From Aspidapion aeneum (lineage: Eukaryota; Arthropoda; Insecta; Coleoptera; Brentidae): a stretch of 64,000 nucleotides of DNA. Numbering within the stretch: position 1 is the first letter of the stretch; each line of letters starts with the position of its first letter. The stretch is taken from contig OY755042.1 of the NCBI GenBank assembly GCA_963576565.1, forward strand, positions 97,706,185 to 97,770,184, read 5' to 3'. This document shows, piece by piece, positions 47,282-64,000 of this stretch. A model generated the notes under the pieces. That model saw only the letters and a program-made list of their open reading frames with translations, did not search any database and was not told the DNA's origin. Both the position numbers and the translations under genes were made by a program.

Positions 47282-48098
47282 CTAGATCGATTGGTAAAAG
47301 ATCACACGATTTTAAGTCACCGGGTGTTTGCCATATACTATGGCTTATACTTTTGAAAAATTAGTTTTACTGAAAAACTTCAATTAGGTTTTTTGTTTGC
47401 AAGAGGGTACCAATTAATATAAAAGAGAACTAATCAAAAACCCCAAAAACAATTGATTTTTTATGTAAAGTTGATGTGGCAAAAGTTAAAAGCAAAAGTT
47501 TGTGAAAAAACATGGAAAAAATCGCAATCTTGAATTTATAACGCCTTACAGGCGCTCATACTTAAATTTGAGGCAAACGCCCGGTGACATTTGTACACCA
47601 AAAGGAAATACCGTTGCCAGTATTTCCTCAAATTTTAATGTTATTTCCTAGTATTTCCCAAGCACTTCCCGTTATTTACTAGTATATTTCCCAAGTATTT
47701 CCGGGTATTTCCCCTAACCTGTACACCAAAAGGAAATACCGAGCCACCTCTCCCATAAAATTGACCAATCAATTTGAAGTAGTCCAAAACTTTCTTCTTC
47801 AATTTTTTTTTGGGTAAAAAATGGTTACTATTTTTTAGTATTTAAAAAAAAATTATATCTTTGTTAGTTTTCAAGACGTAAAGCTAACTTCTTTACCACC
47901 TTAATTGGTGTTCTATTGCAAACAAAAAACGTATTTACAGTTTTTTTGTAAAACTAATTTCGCAGAAAGTATAAGCCAAAGTTTTTGGAAAAACATGAAA
48001 AAAGCCGCCATCTTGCATTTATGACGCCCACGCCTCCTCAAATTGGAAGGCAACACCCGGCGACTTAAAATTATGTGGTCTATTGCCAGTCGATCTAG
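47282..48098. mobile_element. Inverted-repeat element with CTAGATCGA ends
   Basis: Left end CTAGATCGATTGG and right end reversed CTAGATCGACTGG lead into arms of more than 100 bases ('ttttaagtcaccgggtgttt' against 'aacacccggcgacttaaaa'; 'ggcttatactt' against 'aagtataagcc'). The loop holds a 124-bp inset bounded by 'gtacaccaaaaggaaatacc' at both ends and rich in 'agtatttcc'. Nonautonomous. Confidence 0.65.
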
Positions 48099-48654
48099 AA
48101 CAGTTTAAAAAATTCTTCCAAAGCTGCGATATCGACACCTCGAACCACCAGCAGTGACGGATTCAGGGGGGACAGAGGGGTCCAGAATGGCCTGGCTCGC
48201 TTCCTTCCCAGACGTAAAACTTATATTTCAGTTCGGCAGCGCTGTTTATTTAAATGATCCACAACTGACCACCACCTGGGCACGACCTTTCATTTATCGT
48301 CAAATAGGTACCGACCTGTGAAACTAACCTAATCTAAATTAGCTTTTAAAGTAGCAGTTTGCAAAACTTTTGAGTGATGATGCATTACTGCAACAAACGG
48401 AAAAACATACGAAAACTTGTTTACCTGCTATATTACTAAAAACCGATAAAACATTAATAATAAAAAAATATACAAAAAAAAATAATTTAAAATTAAATTT
48501 ACCTATTATATCTACTAATAAAAAAGAGGATTTTTTTGCATTATTATGTATAGATTCTTAAAAAAGTAAGAAAATAATACCTAATTAAACTTCATAAATA
48601 CTTTTTGTAGAAAAAATACAAAAGAAAACATTGCAAACCAATCTAACTTATAGT

Positions 48655-63562
<14,908 letters not shown>

Positions 63563-64000
63563 CTAAAAATTATTTAAGTGTTTTATTTTAAAGGAAATTT
63601 TAGGCTGATTTTGAAAATCGACAAAAAAGGGTAATATTTCAGAACAAAAAATCAATTTTATGTAATAGGTATCTCAAAAACTAAAAGTGATAGATGAAAT
63701 TTAGTCATAGTTGTTATATTTACTAAAAAACCATTAAGATAAAGTTTAATCCATGAAGGAAAATTTATAGACCCTCTTGCAAATCTAACAAAGCCCGTAG
63801 ATCGCCCGTAGAAGGCTTCATGTATTAAGATACAGATTCAATCTTCTCTAACTTCCCTGAAAGTAACTGAGAATAATTAATTATCCTAAATAAATATAAT
63901 AAATAATATAAAAAGTTGCTTAGAACAAGCATGGGTGCATTGTGGGGGGGAGGCTTCAAAGCCCGAGCCTCCCCCAAACCTAAGATTTTTTTAGATATTT
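63563..64000. other. Intron of the NRF-6-like gene with a MITE fragment at the window edge
   Basis: No further exon of the gene is seen here. 63935-64000 ('gcccgagcctcccccaaacc', 'aagatttttttagatattt') matches the reverse of the hAT-type MITE interior and is cut by the window end. Confidence 0.45.

Overview
This is a stretch of a eukaryotic, almost certainly insect, nuclear genome. It is AT-rich and packed with transposon remains and satellite-like tandem arrays. Its host genes are built from short exons with GT/AG borders. A large TE-rich insect genome such as that of a leaf beetle would fit, but the species cannot be fixed from the sequence. There is no operon, phage, CRISPR array or rRNA gene, and I recognised no tRNA.

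Two host genes lie on the minus strand and both run off the window. At the left edge are the first five coding exons (1-2871) of a membrane protein that looks like insect fuseless: an acidic N-terminus, then membrane segments around two W-R-x-x-W motifs. At the right, eight exons (63562 down to 48655) join in phase into the C-terminal 392 residues, with stop codon, of a nose-resistant-to-fluoxetine (NRF-6)-like acyltransferase-3 membrane protein. A degenerate C2H2 zinc-finger array lies at 38.4-39.9 kb (+). One possible THAP-type first exon lies at 11.47 kb (+).

The 46 kb between the two genes is mobile and repeated DNA. From left to right: a Penelope-like fragment (4.8-5.8 kb); a foldback hairpin (6.2-7.1); an ~850-bp tandem array (7.1-10.0); an ~520-bp array (12.6-15.8); a microsatellite-bearing element with terminal hairpins (15.9-16.6); a mariner carrying an RTE-like LINE (19.0-21.9); hAT-type MITEs; a 169-bp array (23.4-25.1); an RNase-H LINE fragment (25.4-26.5); a Transib-like element with CACAGTG ends inside a 273-bp repeat (27.3-30.1); a 4.6-kb foldback element with GGCGCC-rich tips (30.3-35.0); a chain of three elements separated by the same pentamer (35.6-37.3); a Jockey LINE with a 39-bp target duplication inside a hAT-like element (40.3-45.1); and an RTE endonuclease fragment (45.1-46.6).

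The introns of the NRF-6-like gene are just as loaded. They hold a 1.6-kb element rich in GTCGATA, foldback elements, two TAA-flanked Harbinger-type MITEs (one about 20 nt from a splice acceptor), three LINE fragments, and a 1.24-kb near-pure (CAGA)n array. The exons still join without a frame break, so the gene looks intact despite this load.
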